A stretch of 64,000 nt of DNA from Isochrysis galbana (GCA_018136815.1 CM030940.1:3218601-3282600); one strand, 5' to 3'; positions 40,860-51,682 are shown, counted from the first letter of the stretch. Made by a program: numbers and translations. The notes: a model not told the origin generated them from the letters alone.

Positions 40860-42120
40860 GTGTGGGGGACTCCCGCCCAAGGGCGGGTTCGCCCATTGTT
40901 TTAGGGTGCGTGCAAAAAGTTCTTTTTTCACCGAAAGGTGGTAATAATACAATGGATGTGGTAGACCAAGAGCTGATTTGAATCAGATGCTGGACAGTAT
41001 GTGTCATATTCTGTGGACTGGGGCGCCATGAAGGGGCGTCTATAGCGTGAGTCAGTTTTGCGTTTTCGCACATAACGTTACTCCCAAGTATCCAATCCGC
41101 ATATTCTATGTCAATTTTTGCGCTGACGAAGCGCTTTTGTCTCTTGGCACTCGAATGGCTTTCCTCCGCAACAAGAGCACGTCTATGGCGTGTTCCGCTC
41201 GGGGGTGATGCGGACCCACAGTCAGACCCGATGCCGACTCCCAACAACAACACCTCTTTCGCCTCCCCTCCACCAGAGGAGGAGGAAGAACCCGAAGACA
41301 CCCCTTTTTTCATCCAGCTAGCTCAGCTAGCTGAGGACAAAAAGGACATTAAAAGTGAAGATGTAGCAACATTCATGAAATTCCTACTCTCCAGGCTGGA
41401 AGGCCTAGATGCCACGCCAGACGGGATGGACAAGGGCCGAAAGGGCCCATGGATCTTCTACGTCGACGACGATGCACACAATCAATTCAAGGCCGCCTAC
41501 GGCGACAAACTTAAGACGGTACTCTCGGGAATCCCGCACGAATTTGGAGTCACCTACGGCGAGCTAGCCGATTCAGCACCACGCAAATCTAGCGCGGTCC
41601 GGTCCTCCCTCAAGGAGGTCGCCACGTACATCGTCTTCCGCATTTTCGACCCAATTAAGGCGTACAAAACCAAAACTCGACATTTGGCTAGCGCACTGGA
41701 ACGTGAAGGCTTCCATGTCCTTAGGGGCAATCAACAGCGCGTCAAAACCACGATCGAGGGAATCACGAAAGTCGAGGCGGGCAAACGCCCGATCTGGCAC
41801 TTCTACGTATACACGGACACGACGGCCCTAGGCCACCGCTTCCCGAGGACCTTTCACGTGACCCTTGACGATGGGGAAAACTTCAACCTAATTTGGACTA
41901 CGCGGTCCGCTCCTCGGTGGAGTGCGTGACACCCGAGGGCGACATCGCCATACACGGCGCCCCAGGGGGCTGTAAAGGATACGATAAGCCATGGGCTATC
42001 CCTTCTCTCCAACTCCTGGCCGAAGCAGCGCGCGCGGCCTCCCCGGAACCAGCTTCTCCGCTAATGAGGGAACTGGGGAAGGGGGAGGGGGTTGTTAGGG
42101 GTTAAGGTTGGGTAGTAGGG
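40860..42120 (+). pseudogene. Non-LTR element ORF1, frameshifted copy
   Basis: The frame at 41225-41929 (up to 273 codons from an upstream Met) contains GRKGPWIFYVDDDAHNQFKA, SSLKEVATYIVFRIF and RHLASALEREGFHVLRGN, then PIWHFYVYTDTTALGHRF. A frame change near 41900 continues with CVTPEGDIAIHGAPGGCKGY and ends at 42105. The 46111-46490 frame is homologous (ARGPWHIAVNEDCAQQFKAK, EALQDVAAHIVVEADGL). No nucleic-acid-binding motif is obvious; it is called ORF1 because the 46-kb copy places it upstream of the ORF2 end. Confidence 0.6.
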
Positions 42121-42184
42121 AGGTACACTAGCACACTGCCTCACGCCGCACACGTAGCGGGGTTTTTTAAGAAGATTTTTTTTA

Positions 42185-42499
42185 AGAGGCTAACGTGGCC
42201 GCGACCCACTTGGACATGTGTACCGCCGTGGGCGGTTTCTCGGATCGTATATGTATCTGGAACAGAAATTCGGTCGGCGTATCTGCAAGCTTCTCCTTGA
42301 GGTACCTACGCGCCAGGATGGCGATGGAGGGGAGGTCTGAGGGGATCCCGTGCGTGCTAGCAGGGGAGACGGGAATCCTGACGATCCTGCGGCTGCCCAG
42401 GTGCTTGCGCTGCTTCTCCGTCAGGCGCAGCCACATAAACGCCGAATCTACGCCGAAGTCGGACGAGGCCAGGAGCGTCGTCGAGTCCTGCCTGCCCAT
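42185..42499 (-). pseudogene. Possible tyrosine-recombinase fragment
   Basis: The minus-strand frame reads LRLTEKQRKHLGSRRIVRIP, then PSIAILARRYLKEKLADTPT, EFLFQ and PPTAVHMSKWVAATL. The order (basic K-x-R-x-V-x-I strand, inter-domain Y-L-K helix, LF, then an S-x-W helix) resembles the middle of tyrosine recombinases used by DIRS/Crypton elements. The catalytic HxxR and Tyr would lie beyond the truncation at 42185. That breakpoint sequence (AAGAGGCTAACGTGGCC on the plus strand) recurs at 39964. The assignment is tentative. Confidence 0.3.
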
Positions 42500-43195
42500 A
42501 AAAAAAAAACTTCTTAATATTCTCGCCGCGCGCGCGACTACGCACCCTTATTGTGCTGCCACCCCCGCTACTCTCATCTCCCCTCCACCTGCCTTGCGGC
42601 TCGTCCCTCGTGCACTACCTAGGGGCTGGGTGTTTGGGGTTTCCTGCAGCAGGCGGTGTGCTCCGATCCCCGATAGGTTTTCCACTCCTTCCTCCTGCGC
42701 CATCGGGCTATCGGTTTCCATGTTTTCTTGTTGAGTCCGTGAGTCCGTGAGGTGGGCGGTTAAATCGCGGGGAGTTTTGAGGGCGGGGGGCAGGTAGGCG
42801 GGTGAGACGTGGGACACGGCTTTGTGTTGTGCACGGTTAGGCGAGTCTATCCATTATGCGGAGCGCTTGCGCTACCGCGGACAGGTTCATGCCCAGCGTT
42901 AGCGTGCCTTTGTCGTTGGTGGGAAGCCCCGCCAGATACCAAATACACAGGGGCCACCCGCACAGTCACGCTAATCGGGCAGGCCGCGCGCCGAAAAAAA
43001 AAAGGAACTGAAGATTCAGGGCTACACACCTATCGCTAGACAGTACCTTTCACCGCATATCATACAACGCCCTTCCATCCCTTTCTACCGCCTCCTCGCC
43101 TTTCCCTTTCCCCCCTCTTTCCTTTGTCTTTGGTGTCGGGGGTGCGGCCCTGGTGCACTACCATGGGCCCGGTTGTGGATGCGTGTTCGGGGCAC
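42495..43195 (-). mobile_element. Two LINE 3'-end fragments
   Basis: At 42498 an A-run followed by CTTCTTAATATTCTCGCC, CTTGCGGCTCGTCCCTCGTG and CCATCGGGCTATCGG is the inverted 3' UTR of the element at 46500-47665. At 42993 an A-run followed by GGAACTGAAGATTCAGGGCT is the other 3'-end type (compare 16683 and 6606). Confidence 0.65.
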
Positions 43196-43244
43196 CCCTG
43201 GGACCGGAGATTATTGAAGTGCCAGGGCGATTATACGTATAAAT

Positions 43245-43720
43245 TTAGTTGTTGAAGAATTTGAATTTGAATTTGTGTAGACGTGTATGTAGACTAACCA
43301 TATTTTCCAGGTCCCACCCGTTGTGGGAACGCGTGGCGCACTCGGCAGCCACAAATTCGAAGGAAAGATTTTCATCGAATTCGTCGAGTCCATTCGATGA
43401 TGTGTTGCACCCTTGAGCGTCGACGCGCGCGCTGGTGTCATGGTCATGGGTCATGGACATGGAGATTGATGTGAGATTGAGATATTGATATTGAGATTGT
43501 GGTGACCTCTTGGCGGGGGTACAACGTTAGAAATTATAGCGCCGTATGACATCTTGTTAGGTAGCATTCCTAGCCACATACACCGGACGAGCCATGCGCC
43601 AACCGCGCACACCCCCATCGCGGGGTAGGGGCTCCGTTGCCGTCGAAGGGCTACGGTGCTACGGTCCCGCAGCACTAAGGTTATACTAACACAACAATAA
43701 AACTCTGACGGAGAGAGGAG
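43245..43720 (-). mobile_element. LTR/gag-start fragment, copy 2
   Basis: This is homologous to 7905-8400. On the minus strand an ATG near 43460 opens MSMTHDHDTSARVDAQGCNT then SSNGLDEFDENLSFEFVAAE, a short acidic gag-like frame, preceded by the LTR-like sequence. Its outer end is only about 95 bp upstream of the ATG101 start codon. Confidence 0.5.
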
Positions 43721-43812
43721 TCTCGGAGCGAGTGGGAGGAGGAAATAGATCAAGTAAGAGTAGGAGTAGGAGAGACCAGGGAGTGGAAAGTTTGGGCTGG
43801 CTGGTGACGACG

Positions 43813-44945
43813 ATGAACTGCGAGCAGATACAGCTCGAGGAGCTGCATGTCGAACGCTTCCAGGTGCACGCGATCTACGCGCCTGTCCTCCTCTCTCTCC
43901 GTGCCCTTCCTACACATTTACTCTTGACACTCTGAGAGCCCAACCCACACCCGTAGGTGAAGGAAGTCCTCAAGATCCTGCTGCACTCGATCATCTTCCA
44001 GCGAGCACTGGGCGAGTGCAGGTGACCCCATGCCCTCCGCTCACGCCTGCCTGCATACACTTGATGAGACTCACCGTGCCTCGCAGGATGCGCGACATCG
44101 ACTCGGAGCTCTTCGACATCTCATATGTCCGATGCGACTCTCGCCTAGTGGAGCAAAAAGTTGAAGAGAATGCAGAGGCACGCGCCTTGCTGCCTGAGCT
44201 GATTCTACACATGTGTTCTGCTGGCGCACCGCACCATTGGGCGGCCCTTTGCTTGTTCATGTTGCTTGCGCACTGCAGCCTCATTAGCCTGCTACCGATG
44301 ATGGCTACAGGCGCTGAGCAATTCCATTGAGCGCTCTTCGCGGGTGCAAATTTCCTTCTTTGAGCGGCGCGCACGCCATGCGGCGTTTGGCCTTTTCCGT
44401 TCCGAGGTGACTTATCGTCTGCACCTTGCGCTGTGCCTACCGGAACGGGCGCGCGTCATGACAGCCGTCACGACAAGTGCCCAAGAACTAGTGTGAGAGA
44501 GCATGCGTGGGATTGACCTGATAACCAAACCCCGTTGCCACCACACCGTGTGTTACAGGAGCGTGTCGTGTGGGAGCGCTGGTCGATTCCCATAACGGTG
44601 CTGCCCCCCGACACCAATTCGGATTTTGGAATGCTGCATAGGGAAATGGGGGGAGCTGTTCCGCACTGGACGAGCTGTGCCCAGCATGTGGCGTCCGAGG
44701 GACGCGCCAGTCCACACAAGGAGGAAGCGCGCAGGCGGCAGGTTGTACTCGAGAGTGCGATTCGCCGCCGACTGGAAATGATTCTTACATCTGCAAGCGG
44801 ACGGCGCGAACACATCCCTCCTGCCGACGGGTTGGGCGGCGAGTTAGCCTGGTTCGAAATCTCGTCGGACTCATCTGATTCCTGGTCAGGCATGGATATG
44901 CTGAAGCAGCTACTTTCAAGCCCGCCGCAGCTAGGATCAGGCTGA
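43813..44945 (+). CDS. ATG101: Autophagy-related protein 101
   Basis: There are five exons: 43813-43863, 43957-44021, 44087-44159, 44311-44406 and 44559-44945, giving 223 residues (human 218). Matches to the HORMA-fold Atg101: MNCEQIQLEELHVERFQ at the N-terminus, VKEVLKILLHSIIFQRALGE (the LHT-LLHRS helix), then IDSELFDISYVRCDS (the CDFIDFTYVRV strand), VQISFF, ERVVWERWSIPITVLPP (the WF-finger and following IPWEVWTVKV strand), RRRLEMILTSASGRREHIPP, and LAWFEISSDSSDSWSGMDML at the end. Junctions 1, 2 and 4 are clean GT-AG. The exon 3 donor (AAA/gttgaa) is a weak guess chosen for phase. Atg101 stabilises Atg13 in the Ulk1/Atg1 initiation complex; budding yeast lacks it. No other autophagy gene is in the window. 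Confidence 0.85.
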
Positions 44946-45061
44946 TCTAGGGCTATGCAGGGCTGATTGATCGCAGCTATTGAGCGATGTAGTGAAAAGA
45001 AGCGAGTGCCGACAGCTGCGCATGAGCTTAGGGTGCGCTCTTGTACATTCTTGTGAAGTGT

Positions 45062-45430
45062 GATTAAGTTTATACTTGTTACTTGGTTGCGATGGAGCGC
45101 GCCCCCGCACCCCTCTCCTCTCCTAGCCTACCCGCCAAGAGCCAAGGGCGCTCCCCTCGCCAACCCGGAGCAGCCACAGTCGAAGCGACTGCCGCCTCCT
45201 CCAGAGGCCTAGCAGGTGCGCGCGACTCTGTCGCGCCACACGATACACGGCCCGTGGCTTGGGGTTGGCAGAAATATGTTAGAGCAAGGCCGATATCACC
45301 TTTGGAGATCGCCCGCGAGGGCGCGCCGGCAGCTTCATCGCGGCACGCAGTTCTTGCGGGGGCGGGGAGCTCATGGCCCATGGAGCTTTCCTCGGGACCC
45401 ATGCCCCATGTTGGGTGTGACTAGACAGAC
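45062..45430 (-). mobile_element. Gag-like fragment copy 3, with a MERA start on the plus strand
   Basis: On the minus strand, 45402-45270 carries MGPEESSMGHELPAPARTAC and AAGAPSRAISKGDIGLALT, homologous to the peptide at 24609. On the plus strand, 45065-45110 has the LINE-type TTAAGTTTATACTTG followed by ATGGAGCGCGC. Two different element fragments therefore abut or overlap here. Confidence 0.55.
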
Positions 45431-45489
45431 GAACATTGCGAACGACGCATAGAGGGCGCGGAAATCAACTAAGTTTATACTTAGACGCG

Positions 45490-46521
45490 ATGGAGCGCGC
45501 CGCCGCGACTCCCCTCTCCTTCGGGCCCCCCGCCGAGGGCGCCCCACCAGCGCCCATGGAGCAGCCGCTGTCGAAGCGGCCGCGTCCGCCCACCGAGGCC
45601 GAGCAGGTGCGTGCGACTCCGGTCGCGCCACACGGCCCGTGGCCCCGGCCACACCACCCATGGCAGCCATGCTGGCCTCCCCCATGGGGGACAGCAGGCT
45701 GCTGGAAGCACCCCATCAATGCCAGGCTCATGAAGCCACCCTTCCATTGGGCATGCCTTATGGCAGAGGCCCCTCTCGCCCTGGCAAGGGCCGCGCTGCT
45801 CCGGCAGCGCGGCCCGAGGCCGGGTGGCCCTTATGGGCACAATATCCACTCCACTTCAACGCACAACACACTCTCCAGAGGCACCCCCTCACACTCAGCA
45901 CGCAGCACGCATGAGACACAAATGTACGACCCCCCTGGGAGAGACCAGAGCCGAATGACACCGCTCACTGCCCGCGCCCGCACGACACTGAGTACGGACA
46001 CCCCCATCCCTGCCTCACAGGGACAAGACTCCGACGAAGACAACACCATCTCAGATTCAGACGCCACCTTCGAGCTCTCATTCCACCAGGCCGGAGACAT
46101 CATAATCTAGGACACGACGGTGTACGCCGCCATCGTCGAACTTCTCCTAGAACTCGAGGGAGTTGACCCCGAGCCAGACTTCTGGGCCCGCTCGGCGAGG
46201 GGCCCGTGGCACATAGCAGTCAACGAAGACTGCGCGCAACAGTTCAAGGCCAAATACGGCGACCTCACCATCATCCGCGCCTTGGGCCAAGACATCCCCG
46301 TGCGCGTCAGCGTGGACTCCATCGAAGAAAAGCTCAACAAAAAAGGCACCTCCTCTCGCAAGGCCCTTTACGAGGCGCTCCAAGACGTCGCGGCTCACAT
46401 CGTGGTCGAGGCGGACGGCCTCGCACAAGCATCGAAAATCAATCTGAGCTCGCTCGTCAAAGCGGTTGAGGCACAAGGCAGCAAAACCGGGCGAGGAGGA
46501 CCACTACTACGCCCCAGCTAA
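45490..46521 (+). pseudogene. Non-LTR element ORF1 with one in-frame stop
   Basis: The frame starts MERAAATPLSFGPPAEGAPP, is Pro/Ser/Thr-rich for about 200 codons and becomes acidic (DSDEDNTISDSDATFELSFH) before the TAG at 46108. It then goes on with YAAIVELLLELEGVDPEPDF and ARGPWHIAVNEDCAQQFKAK. The homologous copy at 41225-41929 has a sense codon at the corresponding place, so the TAG is a mutation. Bases 46490-46521 are shadow sequence past the deletion junction. Confidence 0.65.
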
Positions 46522-47350
46522 ATGGGAAAATGGACTAAAAGGCCCGAAACACCTCGAATTCCCTCTTGCGGACGAGTACACGCTTAACGAAAAGACACAA
46601 CTAGACCAAATCACCGTGTCGGATATAACGCGAGAGCTCAAAGGGGACGGCCCCCGCAACAAACCTCAGCCAGCGCGAGAGGCGTGGGCCCGCAAGCTAG
46701 ACCTAACGCACGATGAATGGAAGCACGTGGCGAAACTCTATACCCACCCCCTACTAAAACACACAGACAAACACCTGCACTTCAAGCACGTTACCCATAG
46801 GAGGCTGGGTACGCGAAACCGGTTCGCAGCGGCGACCACCACAAGATGTAGACTCTGCGGGAAACACAGAGAAAACTCGACGCACCTAGCTAGATGCCCG
46901 TCCACGCTTCCGATATTTCAAACCATAGAAGCCGTAGCGGGGTACACCCCGGCGAAAGACAGATCGACGACTCAAAAAATCAAAGACAGACTATTCGCAT
47001 ACCCGAATTCCCCGACGCCGGATAGCCTTAAAGCCCTCTACCTAATAGCATGGAGATACATCATAAGAGACTTCTACAAAGTGGAATTCGAAAATCACAC
47101 CTTCCACCACGTACCGGTTATTGAAAGAGTCCTAAGCAGGTTCACGGCCCTCGTCAGAGGTCGGGAACCTCCGGACAACTTCTTGACCGCACGCACGCGC
47201 AAGGCCTCCCTGGGAAGGAAGCCGAAAATCAAATCTCCACACGACCTCAGCGCCCCTGTCTTCTTAACTAACAACAAAGGCGCCCTAGTCATGAGCACGA
47301 ATCTATCTCTGGTAGCGGAAGCCCTCAACATAGCAGAGCGACTAGCCTAA
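46490..47350 (+). CDS. Non-LTR element ORF2, C-terminal fragment with zinc motif
   Basis: About 285 codons of open frame: HYYAPAKWENGLKGPKHLEF, then PLADEYTLNEKTQLDQITVS, ARKLDLTHDEWKHVAKLYTH, FKHVTHRRLGTRNRF and the cysteine cluster CRLCGKHRENSTHLARCP (C-x2-C-x8-H-x3-C, the type found after the RT in many LINEs). Next come ALYLIAWRYIIRDFYKVEFE and a Lys/Arg-rich tail. No start codon of its own is expected; it is joined to ORF1 by deletion. A decayed relative is at 16683-18030. Confidence 0.7.
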   Translation, partial: GEEDHYYAPAKWENGLKGPKHLEFPLADEYTLNEKTQLDQITVSDITRELKGDGPRNKPQPAREAWARKLDLTHDEWKHVAKLYTHPLLKHTDKHLHFKHVTHRRLGTRNRFAAATTTRCRLCGKHRENSTHLARCPSTLPIFQTIEAVAGYTPAKDRSTTQKIKDRLFAYPNSPTPDSLKALYLIAWRYIIRDFYKVEFENHTFHHVPVIERVLSRFTALVRGREPPDNFLTARTRKASLGRKPKIKSPHDLSAPVFLTNNKGALVMSTNLSLVAEALNIAERLA

Positions 47351-47779
47351 CCAAGCGACCCCGCGCCGCGAGCCGCCCACCATCCTAAAGTAGGCCCTAG
47401 ACACACTGACCACAGCTGCCGACACCCAGCACAAGGAGCAAACACACAATAGCCGGTAGCCCGATGGCATAGGAGGAAGGCGCGAAACAGGCCATCGCGA
47501 ATCGGCACACACCGTCTGCCACTGGAGACCTACGACACCCAGCCCCTAGGTAGAGCACGAGGGGACGAGCCGCAAGGCAGGTGTAGGGGGAGTGAAGGGA
47601 AACGGGCGAGGCTGCGAAGATACCGTGCAAAGTCGCGCGCGCGCCGAGAATATTAAGAAGTTTTTTTTTAGAGGGCGCGGAAATGCGAAAGGCGGGCTTG
47701 TGGGGGGTGGGGGGTTGTGGGTTGTGGTTGTGGTAGGTGCGAAGGTGAGAGGGTGCAACTTGAGGTTCCCCCTTTTTTT

Positions 47780-48770
47780 TTCCCCCCTCACCTCTTTTTT
47801 TACACCTTATACAATTCTACCCCTCAACTTTGCCTCATATTGGCCGCATCACCATCCCCAAAAATGTGTCCCACCCGTTGCGCTCCTTGCACATCGAGTG
47901 TAGTCCGGACTCGGCGCAACAACGAAAGCAAGGTAGCAGACGGTGGAGAAGGAGAGAGATGAAGAAGGGAGTCGGGCAGCAGGCCCGGGGCCTCTTCACC
48001 ACGAGATGGTCGACTTGGGGCGACCGAGGCGACCGAGAGGCGTTCGAGAGAGGCGCTGTAGGGCTCGTAGGCTGCCTCCGAGTCCGATGGCAGGGGTGGC
48101 GGTGCCTCGAGACATGCGCGAGAAGAGGGGAGGAATCCTTCCACTAGAGGATTATCCTCACCCTGGAAAGACTCGGGCTTGGACCTGCCTCCCATGGACT
48201 CCGGCGGCGATGGCGGAGATGATGGTGGAGGCACCGCAGCGCGATCAGGAGGCGAAGAAAGGGAGGGCATCACCTCCCACTGCGAGGGTGGCGGTGGATG
48301 TCCGTCCGGAGAGGAGAGAGGGGGCAGGGCAGGCATGGTGCATGGTGCCCGACTCTGCAGAGGTGGGGTTGACCCCCATTGAGACGTCCAGCGCGGGACG
48401 CACCGGATGAGATTCTACACCTGACGAATTGGGATGGCCCTTAGGGCCTGAGGGCAATGAGGAAGGATGCATGCCGGCGGCAGGCGCGGCGGAGGAGACG
48501 ACTTCAGAGGTGCTGACGGGCTGAAGCCCGTCAGCAGAGGAAGGCGGGCAGCCGAAATATACAGGGATTGTGAGAGAGTAATCTCACGGGTGTCCCTATT
48601 CCGGGTGATAGCAACGTTCAAAATCCATGAGAGCTCACCCTTGTCTTCAATTGGAAAACGTGTGCCGAGATCTTTCACGAAGGTTTCGCGTAGAGAGGGG
48701 TCATTATCGACGATAAGGGCGTCGTCGACGTAAACGAGGCCATCGGGAGGGGTCTACACCTATACAGTCC
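47780..48770 (-). pseudogene. Copia reverse-transcriptase fragment
   Basis: On the minus strand 48750-48560 reads DGLVYVDDALIVDNDPSL, RETFVKDLGTRFPIEDKGEL and SWILNVAITRNRDTREITLS followed by QSLYI: the YVDD catalytic box, KDLG and LS-Q-YI blocks of Ty1/copia RTs. The frame shifts once before the box. Downstream on the same strand (48540-48420) lies the dispersed repeat also at 6685-6870, and 48336-47830 is a Pro/Ser-rich frame of uncertain origin. Bases 47830-48420 may belong to the same element's linker. Confidence 0.7.
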
Positions 48771-49118
48771 CATGAGAGGGAAGGGAAGGTGGGGAAGAGA
48801 GCGAAGACGCGACAAGCCGAACGAATCGACGAACCGAGGCCGATCCGGCCCAAGGGGTGCCCAAGGAAGCCACCCTCTTGGGTGGGAGGGGCAGTCCAAA
48901 GAGGACTAGGCCCATTGAGGCTCAAGGAGGGGCCATGATGAGCCACCTCCCCTCCCCCCTCACCTTGCATTGTCAAACGGTCATGAGCGACCATTGACGC
49001 AAGGCGAGGAACCTGCCCAAAGATCCGCTCCGAGCGCGCGGAACGCGCTCGTTGCTCGAAATTTTGGGCAGGAGGGGAGATGCATATCTATCATGGATGT
49101 ATCCATGATAGGTATGAG

Positions 49119-49703
49119 TGTTACGAGAGCGAGAGCGACGAGAGCGAGAGCGACGACGGATGACGACTGACGACAAGACGACGGACAACGACACCCAGGA
49201 AAACACCCCGACTCTCGCCCCACGACTTTCTCACATAACTCGACTGAAATCAAACCCAAACACTCCGGCCAGACGACGACGGACGATGACCAAAGGGCGA
49301 TCTGTCGGCGATCTTGTCCGGAACGGGAATCGCACCATAACGGAAACGAGAGGCAATCTTGCTACGCAGGATTCCAAGAGACCTACCGAATAAGACGAGA
49401 GAAGTGCGATGTGCCTAAGGGGAAGATGCGATGAGATTGCAAATTAAACCTGATTGCCCCCAGAAGCAGATAAAGAACCGCAGGGAAGATAGCAAATTAA
49501 ACCTATTTGCGAGGCGCCTGGGAGGAAAAAAGGTGGGGAAACTTCCCTTCTCTTTCGAGAGAAAGAGAGAGGGCCCTCCACAACCCACGATCCCATGCAT
49601 CCAAGCGAAGCTTTTGACCGAGAACGAGAGAAAGCAGAGAATTATAACGATAATACCGAACGACGAAGAGAAGCCCAACGAGTGTCGATTCGCGAATGCG
49701 ACA
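49119..49703 (-). mobile_element. Solo LTR-like repeat, copy 1
   Basis: This 585-bp unit is bounded by TGTTACGAGAG and AATGCGACA on the plus strand and is nearly identical to 54437-55030. The ends TGT...ACA fit an LTR. Read on the minus strand its end (CTCGTAACA) resembles the end of the LTR before the gag-like start at 14231, so the element orientation is minus. No matching target duplications. Bases 49080-49110 to its left form a palindrome around TATCATGGATGTATCCATGA. Confidence 0.65.
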
Positions 49704-49795
49704 CGGGGGCGCCCTCGGCGGGCGGCGGGGTGCCCGAAGGAGACTAGGGGAGGCGAGCCGGCGCGCTCCATGGCAACTGACTATAAAGTTAATTC
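49704..49795 (-). mobile_element. MERA-type 5' fragment
   Basis: On the minus strand: TTAACTTTATAGTCAGTTGC, the ATG and MERA start, then the G/C block containing CGCCGAGGGCGCC. It directly abuts the LTR-like repeat. Confidence 0.6.
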
Positions 49796-50314
49796 AGGCA
49801 TATCCAAAAGATATCTATTTCCGGCAACTCTGCCCAAATATCCAAATAGATATCCGGGGTATCTTGGCCTGGGCCTACGTCGCTCGATTGGCGTCGCTGG
49901 TCGCTGGTCGCTGGCTCGGTGGCTCGGTGGTTCCTGGGTACGGGTATATGGGGCTTGAGCTTGGCGTGGGCCGGGCACCAGGCTGATGAACAAGAACGGA
50001 CACGCATCGCGCCCGGCACCGTTTTGAATTTGGGCTCTCCGAGGCTCCGAGACAATGTATTTAGGCCTTTTTTTTTCGTAAAGTAACTCGTAGTAGCAGG
50101 GCCCGCACGTCGGCCAACAACAAAACTCTACCTCGCCAAGTGGCGACGCTCCGACCGCCTGTCGGTCCCCCCTCCGCGCTCCTCCCCGCTTCCCCTTCTC
50201 TCCCCCTCCCTCCCCTGCCCCAGCGTTCCCTTCGCTCTCTTTCTCCCTCCGGCCCCTCCTCCCTCGCTCGCGCCGCCACTTCTCTAGAGAGGAAACTGTG
50301 CGCAGAGCACGCCC
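49796..50314 (+). promoter_or_regulatory. Dyskerin upstream region
   Basis: Bases 49800-49870 have GATATC/GGATAT-type short repeats (compare 2600-2720). Bases 50150-50285 are C/T-rich (CCCTCCCTCCCCTGCC), the usual leader type before host genes here. The start codon context is GCCCATGG. Confidence 0.4.
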
Positions 50315-51682
50315 ATGGGCAAGGAGAAGAAGCCAGAGAAGGCCGCTGCCTCCGCAGAGCAGCAGCAGCAGGCTGACTTCCTGATCCAGCCGCAGACCAC
50401 GACGCCGCCGATCGACACCTCCTGCTGGCCCCTGCTTCTCAAGAACTATGACGAGCTCAACGTGCGCACCGGGCATTACACGCCCATCCCGAGCGGTGCC
50501 ACACCGCTCAAGCGCCCGCTCCTCGAGTATCTCAAGTACGGCGTGATCAACCTCGACAAGCCAGCCAACCCTTCAAGCCATGAGGTCGTCGCGTGGATCC
50601 GGCGCATCCTTCGTACAGAGAAGACAGGGCATTCGGGCACACTCGACCCGAAGGTGACCGGCTGTCTGATCGTCTGCCTCAATCGGGCCACACGGCTCGT
50701 CAAGTCACAGCAGGGCGCCGGGAAGGAGTACATCGCGGTTGTGCGCCTACATGCTGCCATTGAAGGCGCACGCGCCCTCGACGGAGCTCTGGAGCAGCTC
50801 ACTGGCGCGCTCTTCCAGCGCCCGCCGCTCATCTCGGCCGTCAAGCGGCAGCTCCGTGTGCGCACTGTGTATAAGAACACCCTGATCGAATACGACAACG
50901 ATCGCCACCTCGGTATATTCCGCGTTTCTTGTGAGGCAGGCACCTACATTCGTACCCTTTGCGTGCACTTGGGCTTGATGCTGGGTGTGGGCGGTCACAT
51001 GCAGGAGCTGCGGCGCTCGCGCTCTGGGGCCCTCTCCGAGCATGCACACATGGTCACGATGCACGACGTGCTCGACGCGCAATACATGTATGACCAGCAA
51101 AAGGACGAGAGCTACCTGCGGCATGTAATCAAGCCGTTGGAGCTCCTCCTCACACGGCACAAGCGGCTTGTGCTCAAGGACTCCTCTGTGAACGCTGTCT
51201 GCTACGGCGCGAAGCTTATGCTCCCAGGTCTGCTACGATTCGCCAATGATATCGAGGTTGGCGAAGAGGTTGTGCTGATGACCACGAAGGGCGAGGCTGT
51301 TGCAGTAGGTATCGCGCAGATGACCACTGCCGACATGGCGCATTGTGATCATGGCGTTGTGGCCAAAATCAAGCGAGTGATCATGGATCGCGACACCTAT
51401 CCACGACGATGGGGCTTGGGGCCTAAGGCACAGCAGAAGAAGGCCCTCATTGCGGAGGGCAAGCTTGACAAACATGGTAAACCGAACGAGCTCACGCCGC
51501 CCGAGTGGCGGCCCGGCTACCAGCCGCCTCCACTGCCGGCTGCGCAAACGAATGGTACTGAGGCGGACAACAAGAAGAGCAGTGAGGATGATGAGAAGAA
51601 GAAGGAGAAGAAGAAGAAGAAACGCGAGTCCGAGGGCGAGGACGGCGAGAAGAAGAAAAGGAAGAAGAAGGATAAGGATTGA
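50315..51682 (+). CDS. DKC1: Dyskerin/Cbf5, H/ACA snoRNP pseudouridine synthase
   Basis: An intronless frame of 455 codons. Residues 20-75 are the dyskerin-specific N-terminal domain ([35 protein letters not shown]). Residues about 75-250 are the TruB catalytic domain with [20 protein letters not shown], the catalytic Asp111 in [16 protein letters not shown], and then [28 protein letters not shown] and [16 protein letters not shown]. Residues about 284-360 are the PUA domain ([40 protein letters not shown]). The tail is Lys-rich ([12 protein letters not shown] and so on), the nucleolar KKE/D repeat. It is the guide-RNA-dependent enzyme that isomerises uridine in rRNA and snRNA and, in many eukaryotes, stabilises telomerase RNA. 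Lack of introns in a genome with introns elsewhere is notable but not unusual. Confidence 0.97.
   Translation: MGKEKKPEKAAASAEQQQQADFLIQPQTTTPPIDTSCWPLLLKNYDELNVRTGHYTPIPSGATPLKRPLLEYLKYGVINLDKPANPSSHEVVAWIRRILRTEKTGHSGTLDPKVTGCLIVCLNRATRLVKSQQGAGKEYIAVVRLHAAIEGARALDGALEQLTGALFQRPPLISAVKRQLRVRTVYKNTLIEYDNDRHLGIFRVSCEAGTYIRTLCVHLGLMLGVGGHMQELRRSRSGALSEHAHMVTMHDVLDAQYMYDQQKDESYLRHVIKPLELLLTRHKRLVLKDSSVNAVCYGAKLMLPGLLRFANDIEVGEEVVLMTTKGEAVAVGIAQMTTADMAHCDHGVVAKIKRVIMDRDTYPRRWGLGPKAQQKKALIAEGKLDKHGKPNELTPPEWRPGYQPPPLPAAQTNGTEADNKKSSEDDEKKKEKKKKKRESEGEDGEKKKRKKKDKD

Larger units (their letters stand above)
45466..47665 (+). mobile_element. Internally deleted non-LTR retrotransposon
   Basis: The best-preserved element of the family. 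The 5' end AACTAAGTTTATACTTAGAC is followed by the ORF1 ATG at 45490 and an N-terminal frame to a TAG at 46108-46110. The same frame continues to 46490, where it meets the ORF2 C-terminal frame (open to 47350). The 3' UTR then runs to GAGAATATTAAGAAG and a T-run at about 47650-47668. The reverse transcriptase and endonuclease are deleted at the ORF1/ORF2 junction. Confidence 0.8.
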
